The notes under the pieces were generated by a model. It had not been told where the DNA came from, did no database searches, and worked only from the letters and a program-made list of their open reading frames with translations. DNA of 64,000 nt from Planctomyces sp. (GTDB lineage Bacteria > Planctomycetota > Planctomycetia > Planctomycetales > Planctomycetaceae): NCBI GenBank assembly GCA_016795105.1, contig JAEUIH010000028.1, positions 1 to 64,000 of the forward strand, given 5' to 3'. Shown in pieces: positions 18,731-27,463 of this stretch. The position numbers and the translations under genes were made by a program. The first letter of the stretch is position 1, and the number at the start of each line of letters is the position of its first letter.

Positions 18731-18920
18731 CAGGCAGTCTCCGACTGCCGTCCGCGCCGCCGCTGCTGGGATTCTTGCGGACGGCACATGGAATGTGCCT
18801 GCTACGGTAGCAGGCATTCTCCGAATGCCGTCCGCGTCGCTGCTGTGGAACTTGCGGACGGCACATGGAATGTGCCTGCTACAGTAGCAGGCATTCTCCG
18901 AATGCCGTCCGCGCCGCGGT
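18727..18920. repeat. Mosaic of GTAG-headed REP-like elements (family B)
   Basis: Three plus-strand elements start GTAGCAGGCA at 18727, 18807 and 18884 and run to TGCCGTCCGC. Two inverted copies end at 18805 and 18882 (GCGGACGGCACATGGAATG to GCTAC). The elements alternate in orientation, as in bacterial interspersed mosaic elements. The first supplies the TAG stop of the sigma-factor gene. The block fills the space between the convergent sigma-factor and proB genes and could fold into several strong hairpins. Confidence 0.9.
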
Positions 18921-18927
18921 AGCTAAA

Positions 18928-20070
18928 TCAGCGGAGAGCGAGATTATCGCGGTGAATGACCTCGCCGTATTGACCGTGCGTTCCTGAGGGCAGTTGATCC
19001 TTACGACGCCCCTGAATGCCTCGGAGTTCATCAGAAGAATAATTGGCAAGTCCGCGTGCGAATTCGATGCCTTCCTTTGACTGAAGACCTACAACGGATC
19101 CTGGCTCGAACTCCCCCTGCACTGCCGTGATACCGACAGCGAGTAAAGATTTTCCGCCATCCCGCACTGCTCGACATGCTCCATCATCCAGGGTCAGCAT
19201 TCCGGCCGGGGCTGTGGTGAAGCCGATCCAGCGTTTCCATGCCGGCATTGATCCACCCGAAGCGAGGAACAGCGTGCCGGTGGCTTTTCCATGGCGAATA
19301 TCGTCGAGGACTGCGTCATTTCTTCCACTGGCAAGGATGACCGATTCGCCCATCCCCGTTGCTGACAGAATTGCTCGCAGCTTTGAATGCATGCCTCCGC
19401 GTCCGCGCGTGCTGGTTTCTGAGGAAGCCAAACCCAGAACAGATTCGTCAGGCTTTTTCACCAGCGGAATCACAGTGCTGGCAGGATCAGATGGCGGACC
19501 TGAAAAGAGACCAGCGACACCGGAAAGGATCACAAGGAGAGGGTTAGGCACCAGGGTTGCCAGCATGGACGCCAGCTGATCGTTGTCGCCGACCGCAATC
19601 TCTTTGATGCTGACGGTATCGTTCTCGTTCACAATCGGAACAACTCCGAAATCGAATAATGTCCGGATTGTGTTTCGGACATTGAGATACCGTTGACGAC
19701 TGCGAAAGTCGTTTCCGGTGAGCAGCACCTGGGCGGTTCGGTGCCCTGTTTCAGCCAGTGCATCATCCCAGGTCCGCATCAGATGAGGCTGCCCGATCGC
19801 GGCTGCAGCCTGAAGTTCCGGAAGTGAATCTGGTCGACGGTGAAGTTCGAGGATTCCAATACCGGCACCCACCGCACCGCTGGACACCAGGACGACTTTA
19901 CGTCCGGTCTTCAGAATCCTGTCAATCTGGTCAGAAAGACACTGAATGCGTTGTTTGTCGAGTCGATCGTCGTCTGTCGTCAGCACGTTGGTGCCGATTT
20001 TTACGATTACCGTTTCGCAGGACTGAAATACTTCCTGTCGAATCAAATCATCCATCTGATGTTCCATCAT
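18928..20070 (-). CDS. proB: Glutamate 5-kinase
   Basis: A 380-residue enzyme for the first step of proline synthesis, ATP-dependent phosphorylation of glutamate to gamma-glutamyl phosphate. The amino-acid kinase domain (about 20-260) shows VVKIGTNVLT, VSSGAVGAGIG, AAAIGQPHLM, the substrate loop PIVNENDTVS, GDNDQLA and GRGGMHSKL. A C-terminal PUA domain follows (about 290-365, AVRDGGKSLLAVGITAVQG). Several in-frame ATGs exist; 20070 is the most upstream plausible one. It lies 26 bp after an exported hypothetical gene and may be carried on the same long transcript as the ExbB/ExbD run. proA is not in the window. Confidence 0.95.
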   Translation of the reverse strand: MMEHQMDDLIRQEVFQSCETVIVKIGTNVLTTDDDRLDKQRIQCLSDQIDRILKTGRKVVLVSSGAVGAGIGILELHRRPDSLPELQAAAAIGQPHLMRTWDDALAETGHRTAQVLLTGNDFRSRQRYLNVRNTIRTLFDFGVVPIVNENDTVSIKEIAVGDNDQLASMLATLVPNPLLVILSGVAGLFSGPPSDPASTVIPLVKKPDESVLGLASSETSTRGRGGMHSKLRAILSATGMGESVILASGRNDAVLDDIRHGKATGTLFLASGGSMPAWKRWIGFTTAPAGMLTLDDGACRAVRDGGKSLLAVGITAVQGEFEPGSVVGLQSKEGIEFARGLANYSSDELRGIQGRRKDQLPSGTHGQYGEVIHRDNLALR

Positions 20071-20096
20071 TCACTGAGCTTTGGGAGCTGCGGCGA

Positions 20097-21827
20097 TTAC
20101 TGTTGTGGCGCAGCTGCTGGCGGGTTCTGCTTCCGTTCTTCTGCCAGTGCCCGAAGTTTCTCAATGTCTTCCATTTCCTTCAACTGCTTTTCCGTCTTAA
20201 AAAACTCTTCAAGAGATGATCCCATTGCATTGCAGAGTTTTTCAATATTTCGCTGGGCACTTCGGTTTCTTAATGCTTTGGCCTTGTCCACAGCTGGAAC
20301 TCGAACAGTGTTCAGGTCTGTATCAAACTCTTTCTTACCTTTCAGGCTCTCGATTGCTTTGAGAGATGTCTCAAGTTTGGCTTCATCTCCCGTCTCTGCG
20401 GCCTTCTTGGCCATACCTTTGAATACGGCACGGCGAGCCACAACATCTACGAGTTCATCTCGAAACAGATACAATTCACCTTCAACTCCCAGCCGCAGCG
20501 AATCGTCGGGAAGTTTCACGGTGTCGGTCGGCAAAATACCTGGCGCATACGGGACTCGAGCCAGCAGCATTCCGCCGCTGTAGACATACAGCCAAAATGT
20601 GGGATTTGCGGGATCTGTCGGAACGACAATTTCACCATTTCGATCACTCACGTGTCGAACCGGCTCACCCACACCCTCGTCCTTGTATCGTAGCTTGGAC
20701 ACTCGATCCACTCGATGGCACACCAGAGGCCTGTCCGTGCGGTTACTCAAGACCAGCCGCACCCTGCTCTCCTTTGCCATCGGACGCTGCCGCAATGCAA
20801 TCTGCTGAACGTTGCGACCTCTGCCGCCAAAGGGAGCCATACCGTGCGAAATCAAAACACCCGTGACGCGGCTGCGGTCAATGTAGTTCGCGGACGCCTC
20901 AGCCTGAGCTCCGTTGTCGGTAACATCCTGATCCGACGAAGACACACCTTCACTCAGATACTGGGTATCAAACCGAGTGACTCGTATGTACGTCAGATCG
21001 AGCTTTTGAAGTGACTTCAGCAACTTTGGGTCTCGGCGATCGAGATGCCTGAGGAAAGGACGCAGGACATCGCCTTCAGCAATCTGGGCTGCCGAAGGAT
21101 CGCGCGGTGGCAGGTCTCCAGCCTGGAGAAAGAGTTCCAGCTCTTCCGTTGCCGGCAAAGCCTGCGACAACATCAGCACCGGCCGGAAAGAGTCTCTCAT
21201 CAGACCGGCCGCGATTGACCCCAGTGATCGATAATCCATCGTTGACGATGAATACAGCGGTGTCAGTTCCTGTACTCGGCAATCGAATTCTCGACATCCA
21301 ACGTTCCAGAGATTCCCGGATTCTGTGAAGGAGATCAACATCACCTTTTCCGGATCAGAAGTGGGAAAGCGGGACTTCATTTCGTCTTCTGTCAGGCGTT
21401 CCAGTCGGGAGATTGACCCCGGCGCAAACCAGTCACTGAACACGACGGTTTCGTCCCACATGTGTCCATACATGCGGTCAATCGCATTGCTGACATCACG
21501 GAGGATCAGCGATCGAATGTGTTCTGAAACCGGTGCTGATGCGGAAATCCCGATTTCCACCCGAACGCTGTAGGGCTTTCGGGAAAGTGGTAGAACGGGC
21601 GCCTGCGGAATTTCCTGAGCAGCCGGCGCTGCCTGGGGAGCTGAGGCTGTTGCAGCAGCAGCGGGTTGTGTTGTCGCTTCAGGAGTCTGCGTCGTCGAGC
21701 CTGCAGGTGCTTCCTGAGGTGCAGCGGTCAGAGTCGAACAGCAAAACAGTCCAAGAAGCAATCCGCCAAGTGCTGGCAGCAGAGTCCTGAAGCTCGTTAG
21801 ATGAATTCTTATGGTTTGATCAGCCAT
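20097..21827 (-). CDS. Exported hypothetical protein of the ExbB/ExbD-kinase run
   Basis: About 576 residues from ATG 21827. A signal peptide (hydrophobic LLPALGGLLLGLFCC, ending LTAA) is followed by an Ala/Gln/Thr/Pro-rich linker (to about 75). The body shows mixed alpha/beta segments without a motif I can name. The central part (about 330-470; VRLVLSNRTDRPLVCHRVDR, NPTFWLYVYSGGMLLARVPY) looks like a beta-sandwich. The final 110 residues are charged and helical, with a Pro/Gln end. The start overlaps the end of the upstream solute-binding gene by 19 bp, so the two are very likely co-translated. Longer start sites upstream lie inside that gene and give a frame without a signal peptide at its N-terminus. 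Confidence 0.78.
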   Translation of the reverse strand: MADQTIRIHLTSFRTLLPALGGLLLGLFCCSTLTAAPQEAPAGSTTQTPEATTQPAAAATASAPQAAPAAQEIPQAPVLPLSRKPYSVRVEIGISASAPVSEHIRSLILRDVSNAIDRMYGHMWDETVVFSDWFAPGSISRLERLTEDEMKSRFPTSDPEKVMLISFTESGNLWNVGCREFDCRVQELTPLYSSSTMDYRSLGSIAAGLMRDSFRPVLMLSQALPATEELELFLQAGDLPPRDPSAAQIAEGDVLRPFLRHLDRRDPKLLKSLQKLDLTYIRVTRFDTQYLSEGVSSSDQDVTDNGAQAEASANYIDRSRVTGVLISHGMAPFGGRGRNVQQIALRQRPMAKESRVRLVLSNRTDRPLVCHRVDRVSKLRYKDEGVGEPVRHVSDRNGEIVVPTDPANPTFWLYVYSGGMLLARVPYAPGILPTDTVKLPDDSLRLGVEGELYLFRDELVDVVARRAVFKGMAKKAAETGDEAKLETSLKAIESLKGKKEFDTDLNTVRVPAVDKAKALRNRSAQRNIEKLCNAMGSSLEEFFKTEKQLKEMEDIEKLRALAEERKQNPPAAAPQQ

Positions 21828-24379
21828 CGTTCCACATTCTGATACGGTGTCACAGGGCGACTCGAGTATCCTGAGATATCTTTTTGAAATGCCGCAAACT
21901 CGTCGAACTCCCACAGGGGGATCAGGAATGCCTGAGCGGCCATATGCCGATGGATCGTAAACAGCTTTGCCTGAGCATCGACAAAGCTTGGTGCATAATC
22001 GAGGTTGATCAGCTCCTGCCTCATCCAGTCCGGGAAGACATCGAGACGTCTCACATCAAACGTAGTGTCATTGGTCATGACCTGCCAAAGGTCGAACAGC
22101 GGCTCTTCCATACGGACAGTGCGATACATCAGGTCCCATTCGGAATCGGGAAGAGGATTGCCGGCCTGGTCTCCAATGACAATGTCGACATCAAACTGAA
22201 TCTTTCGCCAGTAGTTGACGATCCTTTCGGCGGAGAGTTTTGCCAGTTCATCCGGCTCGACGACGAGTCTGAGTTTTGGCAGTTTGATGTAGCTCACATC
22301 TGTCGCAGCGCGAAACGCTTTTGGATCAAAAGGCTCTGTACTCTTCTCTTCTTTGGCTTTTGCTTCAGCGATGGCCTGCAGCTTTGCAAGTTCGGCGATT
22401 TGAAGTTGCTTCTCTGCGGCAAATCGGAGAGCGAATGCGAGTCGAATATCGTATGGAGGCGATGTTTCAAGGGGGTTTGTGGCGTAACTGCGTTTTCTCC
22501 AGGCAGAGCTGGTCGTGCGACCATACTTCATGGTCTGGTCCCGCAGAACGACGTTCTTGAGAATGGCTTCGCGATCGATGGCGAGTGACAGTGCTCGTCG
22601 CTGCTGTGCGCTTGTTATGTTCTTTGAGTTTGGGTTAAAGACAATTACATGGTTGACGGGAATTGCATAGGGCTCAACATGAAAATCGGGCGATGCTCGA
22701 ACGGCATCAACTTCCCATGGTCTCAAAGACGGGATGTAGTCAATCTCACCTCGGACAAGTGCCTGAATCATCTGATGCCGGTCAGCGAACTTTCGCTCTT
22801 CGATTTCGGCGACATGATACTGAGTCGCTGCAAGTCCTTCGGGTTCCGGCTGTACTCGTACATACAGCCGTCGATTTTCTTCATTTACGCTTTGTTGAAA
22901 GCGGGTCGAAAGAAGAAGGTGCGGTTCCTGTTCCCCAACTTCCTTTTGCTCGACGTCCGTGTCTGCGGTCTGTGAAAGCTCCGGGTTGGCAACGACGACT
23001 GGAAATCGAAGCAGAGATTCAATGCTCAAAGGGACGCGACTGAACTTGAGTTTCAATTCGGTCGGAGATCGCACCGAAAACTCTTTTACAAATGAGGCGA
23101 GTCTCGGATTGTAAAGTGGGTCGTCCATGTCGAGTTGATGACTGATTGCATCTGCAATCTGATTCGCTGTGAGAACGGGTTGTGACTGCCAGTGAGGTCT
23201 GGATTCCCTAAGCGTCATGACCAATTCGCGGCCGAGGTCTGAAGGCACCCATTTTTCGAAGAAGCTGGACTTGTAGAACACAATTTCATCGGCAGTTGAT
23301 GGCTCAAACAGCGGGACTTCTACAAGTTCGAGATGGCGAGCCTGTGCGGGCTGCGGACCCGGATAGACGATCTGATCACTGGAAAAAGAGTCCACTCCAA
23401 CTCTGAGCCGTTGATTTCGGGCAATAATCTGAGCGTATGAGCCGCGTTGATTGCCTGTCAGGGGCCAGATGGTATCCGCTTCGGTCGCCTTGATCGCGGC
23501 TTCTGAAAGTTTACCCTGGCTGACAAGCATCATGGCCTCATTCAGAGTTTGTCCGGAGAGCTGTGTCAGGCGTTTCGTCCATTCAGAAATCGTCAGGTGA
23601 TCCGGATAGTATCTCTGCAGACGATTCATCAGGAACCGGGCTTTGCGATACTGTTTCTGCTCGACAGCTGTGGCAATCATTCCGCCGATAATTGTGCCAA
23701 ACCGGAATTCAACCTCAGCGTTTTTACTCTTTCTTGCGGCAAGTTCATCGAGCAGTGCCAGCGCGGTGTAGATATCTCCGGCCTGAGCTCGTTTCTCTGA
23801 ATCCGCCAGAAGCACATTTTCGAAACGAGGGAGAGACTGTTCCCAGTTCGGGATCTGAGAGTCGACGACCAGCAACAGGTCATAAGCCTTTCGAATTTCT
23901 CCGGCCTGTGTGAGCTGATCGACCTGCTGCAGACAGAGCTCTTCGAACAGGATTACTCGTTCGATCGCTGTGACGGGGATCTTATATTCCGTTACCGCAT
24001 CTCCGGGGAGATTGACCACAAAGCTGCGAAGTTCCGCGAGACGTTCTGTCCGTTCTTTTCGTTCTTCGGCGGTTTTGGGGTTACTGCTTTCGAGACTTGA
24101 CCGTTCTTCTTCGCGTCTCTTCAGCGTATCGGGACGCGGATAGAGCGGACTCACCACGAGAACCCGGTTTTCAGGTTTGAGGACCAGCCAGTCGAAGGTC
24201 CGGTCATCGAGATTCGCTTTCTGCAGCATCTCTGCCGTCGGCAACTGCATTTGCTCCAGCAGAGGCAATTCTTCCTGATCAGGGCGTTCATCCTGAGCGA
24301 AAGATTGATTGCTGTCCGCTGCAATCACCGTCAAGGCAATCAGCATTGAAAATCTGAGGAAGAAAAGTGTTCTGTTCAT
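21809..24379 (-). CDS. Exported solute-binding protein, peptide-binding (SBP_bac_5) type, with helical N-terminal extension
   Basis: About 856 residues. The preferred ATG (24379) follows AGGAAG; a GTG lies one codon upstream. A signal peptide ends near FAQ. Residues about 40-340 are helical and repeat-like (FEELCLQQVDQLTQAGEIRKA, ALLDELAARKS), probably TPR-like. Residues about 340-857 resemble extracellular family 5 solute-binding proteins (OppA/DppA type): LTANQIADAISHQLD, EIDYIPSLRPWEVDA, HVIVFNPNSKN, QQRRALSLAIDREAIL, and near the end AQAFLIPLWEFDEF. A charged insertion (about 660-705) is present. No ABC permease or ATPase is nearby, so a sensing or presenting role in the surrounding run is more likely than simple uptake; this is inference. 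Confidence 0.82.
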   Translation of the reverse strand: MNRTLFFLRFSMLIALTVIAADSNQSFAQDERPDQEELPLLEQMQLPTAEMLQKANLDDRTFDWLVLKPENRVLVVSPLYPRPDTLKRREEERSSLESSNPKTAEERKERTERLAELRSFVVNLPGDAVTEYKIPVTAIERVILFEELCLQQVDQLTQAGEIRKAYDLLLVVDSQIPNWEQSLPRFENVLLADSEKRAQAGDIYTALALLDELAARKSKNAEVEFRFGTIIGGMIATAVEQKQYRKARFLMNRLQRYYPDHLTISEWTKRLTQLSGQTLNEAMMLVSQGKLSEAAIKATEADTIWPLTGNQRGSYAQIIARNQRLRVGVDSFSSDQIVYPGPQPAQARHLELVEVPLFEPSTADEIVFYKSSFFEKWVPSDLGRELVMTLRESRPHWQSQPVLTANQIADAISHQLDMDDPLYNPRLASFVKEFSVRSPTELKLKFSRVPLSIESLLRFPVVVANPELSQTADTDVEQKEVGEQEPHLLLSTRFQQSVNEENRRLYVRVQPEPEGLAATQYHVAEIEERKFADRHQMIQALVRGEIDYIPSLRPWEVDAVRASPDFHVEPYAIPVNHVIVFNPNSKNITSAQQRRALSLAIDREAILKNVVLRDQTMKYGRTTSSAWRKRSYATNPLETSPPYDIRLAFALRFAAEKQLQIAELAKLQAIAEAKAKEEKSTEPFDPKAFRAATDVSYIKLPKLRLVVEPDELAKLSAERIVNYWRKIQFDVDIVIGDQAGNPLPDSEWDLMYRTVRMEEPLFDLWQVMTNDTTFDVRRLDVFPDWMRQELINLDYAPSFVDAQAKLFTIHRHMAAQAFLIPLWEFDEFAAFQKDISGYSSRPVTPYQNVERWLIKP

Positions 24380-24390
24380 CACGAATCTTC

Positions 24391-27300
24391 CTATTTCAGC
24401 AGTTCAGCGGGGATGACATGCAAACTTCCATCGATCGCGAGCAGCATAGGAATTCCGCCGATCACCACTGGTCCCTGGCGGAGAGCCTGTCCGATCGACG
24501 TGCTGTCACCTTCCTGAACGCCGTCGCCATTGATTCTGAGCAGTGTTCCATCAGAGAATGCGGCGAGGAAACCATCGGAAGGAAGCCTGAGTGGCACACC
24601 AGCCAGACTTCTGCCATCGATTCGAATTCGCCCGGCTTCCCGAAGTCCATTGTCAATCACGAACGTTCTCAGTTCTGTACCCCCTACCTCCAGAAACAAT
24701 CGATTACCGCTGATTCGAGGAGAAGCACTGGGGACTGCGCCGAGGTCAACATCTGCCAGTATTTCAAGTGTGGTCGCCTGGAGCGCCAGCAAGTGTCCGT
24801 CAGCGGTTGCAATGTAGAGCAGTCCGGCATCAGCTGCAGGGGGCAGTTCAATGGGGTGCTCGATTCGGCTGATACCAACTTCTGCCAGTTGAGGACGCGG
24901 ACTCGGGCGATACTCGACTCGGATCAATTCATTGGCGGAGTTCACTGCGAGTACCATGGTATCGCTGAGTGCGGTCAGAGATTTCCATCCGCCCTGCTCT
25001 CCCGCGGCCTGTGCTGCACGGTAGTCTTCGGCGGGATTACCGTCTCGGGTTGCGGTGAGATGCAGTCGACCCGGCAAAGGCATGACGATACCGGCCGCAA
25101 TGGCAACGGGCTTACCCTGAGGAGCATCGGGCAGGTTCCATCTTCGTTCGAGTTGACCGACTGGAGAAATCGTCCACAACGCCGGTTCGGGCGCCCCGCA
25201 GTACGCCACAAGACGATTGTCGAGTGTCGCAAGTCCATCGACGGGTGATGCCAGCTTGTCGGGCAGCCGGAACTCACTGACAGATTCCAGCAGAAATCCA
25301 CCCTTCTGAATGTCGGAAAGAGAAGCTCTGTAGACTTTTCCAAAGTCGCCAACTGCGAGCACATTTCCTTCGTTGGTACTTCCGCCGAGAGCCACAACGT
25401 TCGTCGCCAGAACGGTTCGCCATACTCCCTTCATCTGATCTTTATCGGCGCAGGTGAGGTAGACCGAAGACAGGGTCGCTTCGCGACTTGTGATGTAGAC
25501 ATTTTCCCCTGCGTCCTGAATGGGCTGAATGTGAATCCCTTCAGCGGTGGCAGCAGAGTTCAGCATCAAGGCGTTGGTTTGAGTATCAAACTTCCGGAGG
25601 TTTCGTCCACTCAGCCACAGCTGACCTCCTGAACCTGCCAACAAAAACATCCGAGTCTGAATGCCATCTTCAAGCTGATTTGCCCCCACTTTGGACAGCG
25701 GCGCCTGATCCGGATCATCCGTGATTCGAAAGACTGTAACCCGCTGTGGAGACGAAGGAACATAAAGTTGACCGCCCCAGAGCAGACTTGGATCACGGAC
25801 CTGTCCGTCGACAGACTCCGTTGCACGTACGGAAAGCTGTCCAGTTGCCGCGTCCTTCTGAAGAACTCGGACACGGCATGCACCAGGAGTATCATTGTCA
25901 TACAATACAAAGACTTCACCGGCGGTAATCATCGGGGCTTCAACAGAACCCGGCCGATAGTTGATGTAGGACACTGTAGTGCATGCGAGCGGACTGATTG
26001 AGAGTGAGTAAACAAACATTTGATCGCCCGGGATCAGCAGCGACTTTGCATCGCGTGACAGAGTCGGTGGGCCGATGACTCGCTGAGTGAACTTAATGCG
26101 TGCAATGGCGCGCCCATTGGCAACCGCAATCTGCAGGAGTTCTCCGGCATCCGTGGTGACATACAATTGCTGTTCAAACAACAATGGTTCACCGGACGGA
26201 CGTGATCCGACCGCCTGTCGCCACAGGAGTTTTCCGTCAGATTGTCGCAGAAGCACAAGTTCGTTGAGATTTGAGTCATGAACGAGGACAGCGGGGTCCG
26301 AGCCATTGACCTGAATTGGAGAGAAAGCGGGCGACGATCCGATCACGCGTTTCCAGCGAGGTTCTCCGGTCACGGTATCGACGGCAAAGCAGCTGTCGAT
26401 GCCCATCGAAAACACAAGCTGTCCCTGTGAGACCTGATCATTGGTGGCACTGGTTCTGAGAGTGAGCGAAAGACCATTTGAAGGAACACGTGGATCATCC
26501 GTCTTTGCATCGACGCCGATATCAGACCGAACAGTCAGTTCCAGTTCGCGTTTCAGAATTTCCTGAAGGAGTGCAGCGATATCCTTGTCATCACGGAAGA
26601 CCTCGTATTGTTCAATCAGGTCCTGACGCGAGGTGACGGCAGAAGTGGTGTTCCCTGCGTCAAGGAATCCGCGAATCTGTTTCTTTGCATCTTCAAAAAC
26701 GGTTCGTTTGAGGATTGCGGCTTCAGCAATTCTCTGTCTTCGGATCAATTCTTCTTCTCGATCCTTTGGGATTTGGTTTTCCGGAGAGAAGCGTTTCAGG
26801 ATTGCCATAGCCTCAATGCTGACGTTGAGGTGTTCCTGTTTCTGGCTGATTTCGGCCACACGAGCCCCTGCGAATGTCAGTCGATCGGCATAGCGTCGAA
26901 TATTGTCACGCTGTTCTTCAAAGCCCGAAAGTTCTTTGCCGATTCGGACCATTTCGTCCAGCTGTTTGAGCCCTTCAACGACATCTACGGTTGCCGTCAT
27001 GATGTTTTTTTCGACTCGAGTCCGGTGGAGCCCAAGTCTGGCCGTATCACCTGACTTGCTTTTGGCGTAGTTCTCGAGAAATTTTATGAAGAGTTTTTCA
27101 GCTTCGCTGTATTTCTGTGTTTCCAGCGCGGTCATGCACTGCTTCAGCGAACGGCTTTCGTTTTCGCTGAAGTACATAAACAGAAACAAAGCGGCAAGCA
27201 GGCTCACGGCGATGGTACTTCCGAACAGCACCATTACCGCCGGTGATCGGACCACATCCTGTTCACCGGGACGCGAAGCGCCTCCGGCAATTGTGTCAAA

Positions 27301-27429
27301 CAGCCGTGTGATCGGGCCACGTTCGAGTTGACGTCGAGCGCGTTCGTTTTCTTTTTGTCGGCGTTCGATGTCTCGGTCATCATTTCCGGGATCATCATCA
27401 TAGTCTTCGGCTTGTACGTTCCTGGCCAT
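24391..27429 (-). CDS. Membrane-anchored PQQ-like beta-propeller protein
   Basis: A 1012-residue protein. Residues 1-60 are charged and cytoplasmic (Asp-rich, then ERRQKENERARRQLERG), and 64-88 form one membrane helix. Residues 90-300 are helical with TPR character (LETQKYSEAEKLFIKFLE). From about 330 to the end, propeller blades recur (SDGKLLWRQAVGSRPSGEPLL, TDAGELLQIAVANGRAIARIKF, ATADGHLLALQATTLEILADVD). The propeller would sit in the periplasm. Structurally this resembles BamB-like or sensor propellers fused to an anchor. It starts 34 bp after the kinase-ExbD gene and ends 11 bp before the solute-binding start. Confidence 0.85.
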   Translation of the reverse strand: MARNVQAEDYDDDPGNDDRDIERRQKENERARRQLERGPITRLFDTIAGGASRPGEQDVVRSPAVMVLFGSTIAVSLLAALFLFMYFSENESRSLKQCMTALETQKYSEAEKLFIKFLENYAKSKSGDTARLGLHRTRVEKNIMTATVDVVEGLKQLDEMVRIGKELSGFEEQRDNIRRYADRLTFAGARVAEISQKQEHLNVSIEAMAILKRFSPENQIPKDREEELIRRQRIAEAAILKRTVFEDAKKQIRGFLDAGNTTSAVTSRQDLIEQYEVFRDDKDIAALLQEILKRELELTVRSDIGVDAKTDDPRVPSNGLSLTLRTSATNDQVSQGQLVFSMGIDSCFAVDTVTGEPRWKRVIGSSPAFSPIQVNGSDPAVLVHDSNLNELVLLRQSDGKLLWRQAVGSRPSGEPLLFEQQLYVTTDAGELLQIAVANGRAIARIKFTQRVIGPPTLSRDAKSLLIPGDQMFVYSLSISPLACTTVSYINYRPGSVEAPMITAGEVFVLYDNDTPGACRVRVLQKDAATGQLSVRATESVDGQVRDPSLLWGGQLYVPSSPQRVTVFRITDDPDQAPLSKVGANQLEDGIQTRMFLLAGSGGQLWLSGRNLRKFDTQTNALMLNSAATAEGIHIQPIQDAGENVYITSREATLSSVYLTCADKDQMKGVWRTVLATNVVALGGSTNEGNVLAVGDFGKVYRASLSDIQKGGFLLESVSEFRLPDKLASPVDGLATLDNRLVAYCGAPEPALWTISPVGQLERRWNLPDAPQGKPVAIAAGIVMPLPGRLHLTATRDGNPAEDYRAAQAAGEQGGWKSLTALSDTMVLAVNSANELIRVEYRPSPRPQLAEVGISRIEHPIELPPAADAGLLYIATADGHLLALQATTLEILADVDLGAVPSASPRISGNRLFLEVGGTELRTFVIDNGLREAGRIRIDGRSLAGVPLRLPSDGFLAAFSDGTLLRINGDGVQEGDSTSIGQALRQGPVVIGGIPMLLAIDGSLHVIPAELLK

Positions 27430-27463
27430 CTGGTTTTACACCGTTTCTGCTGACTGCTTCGTG

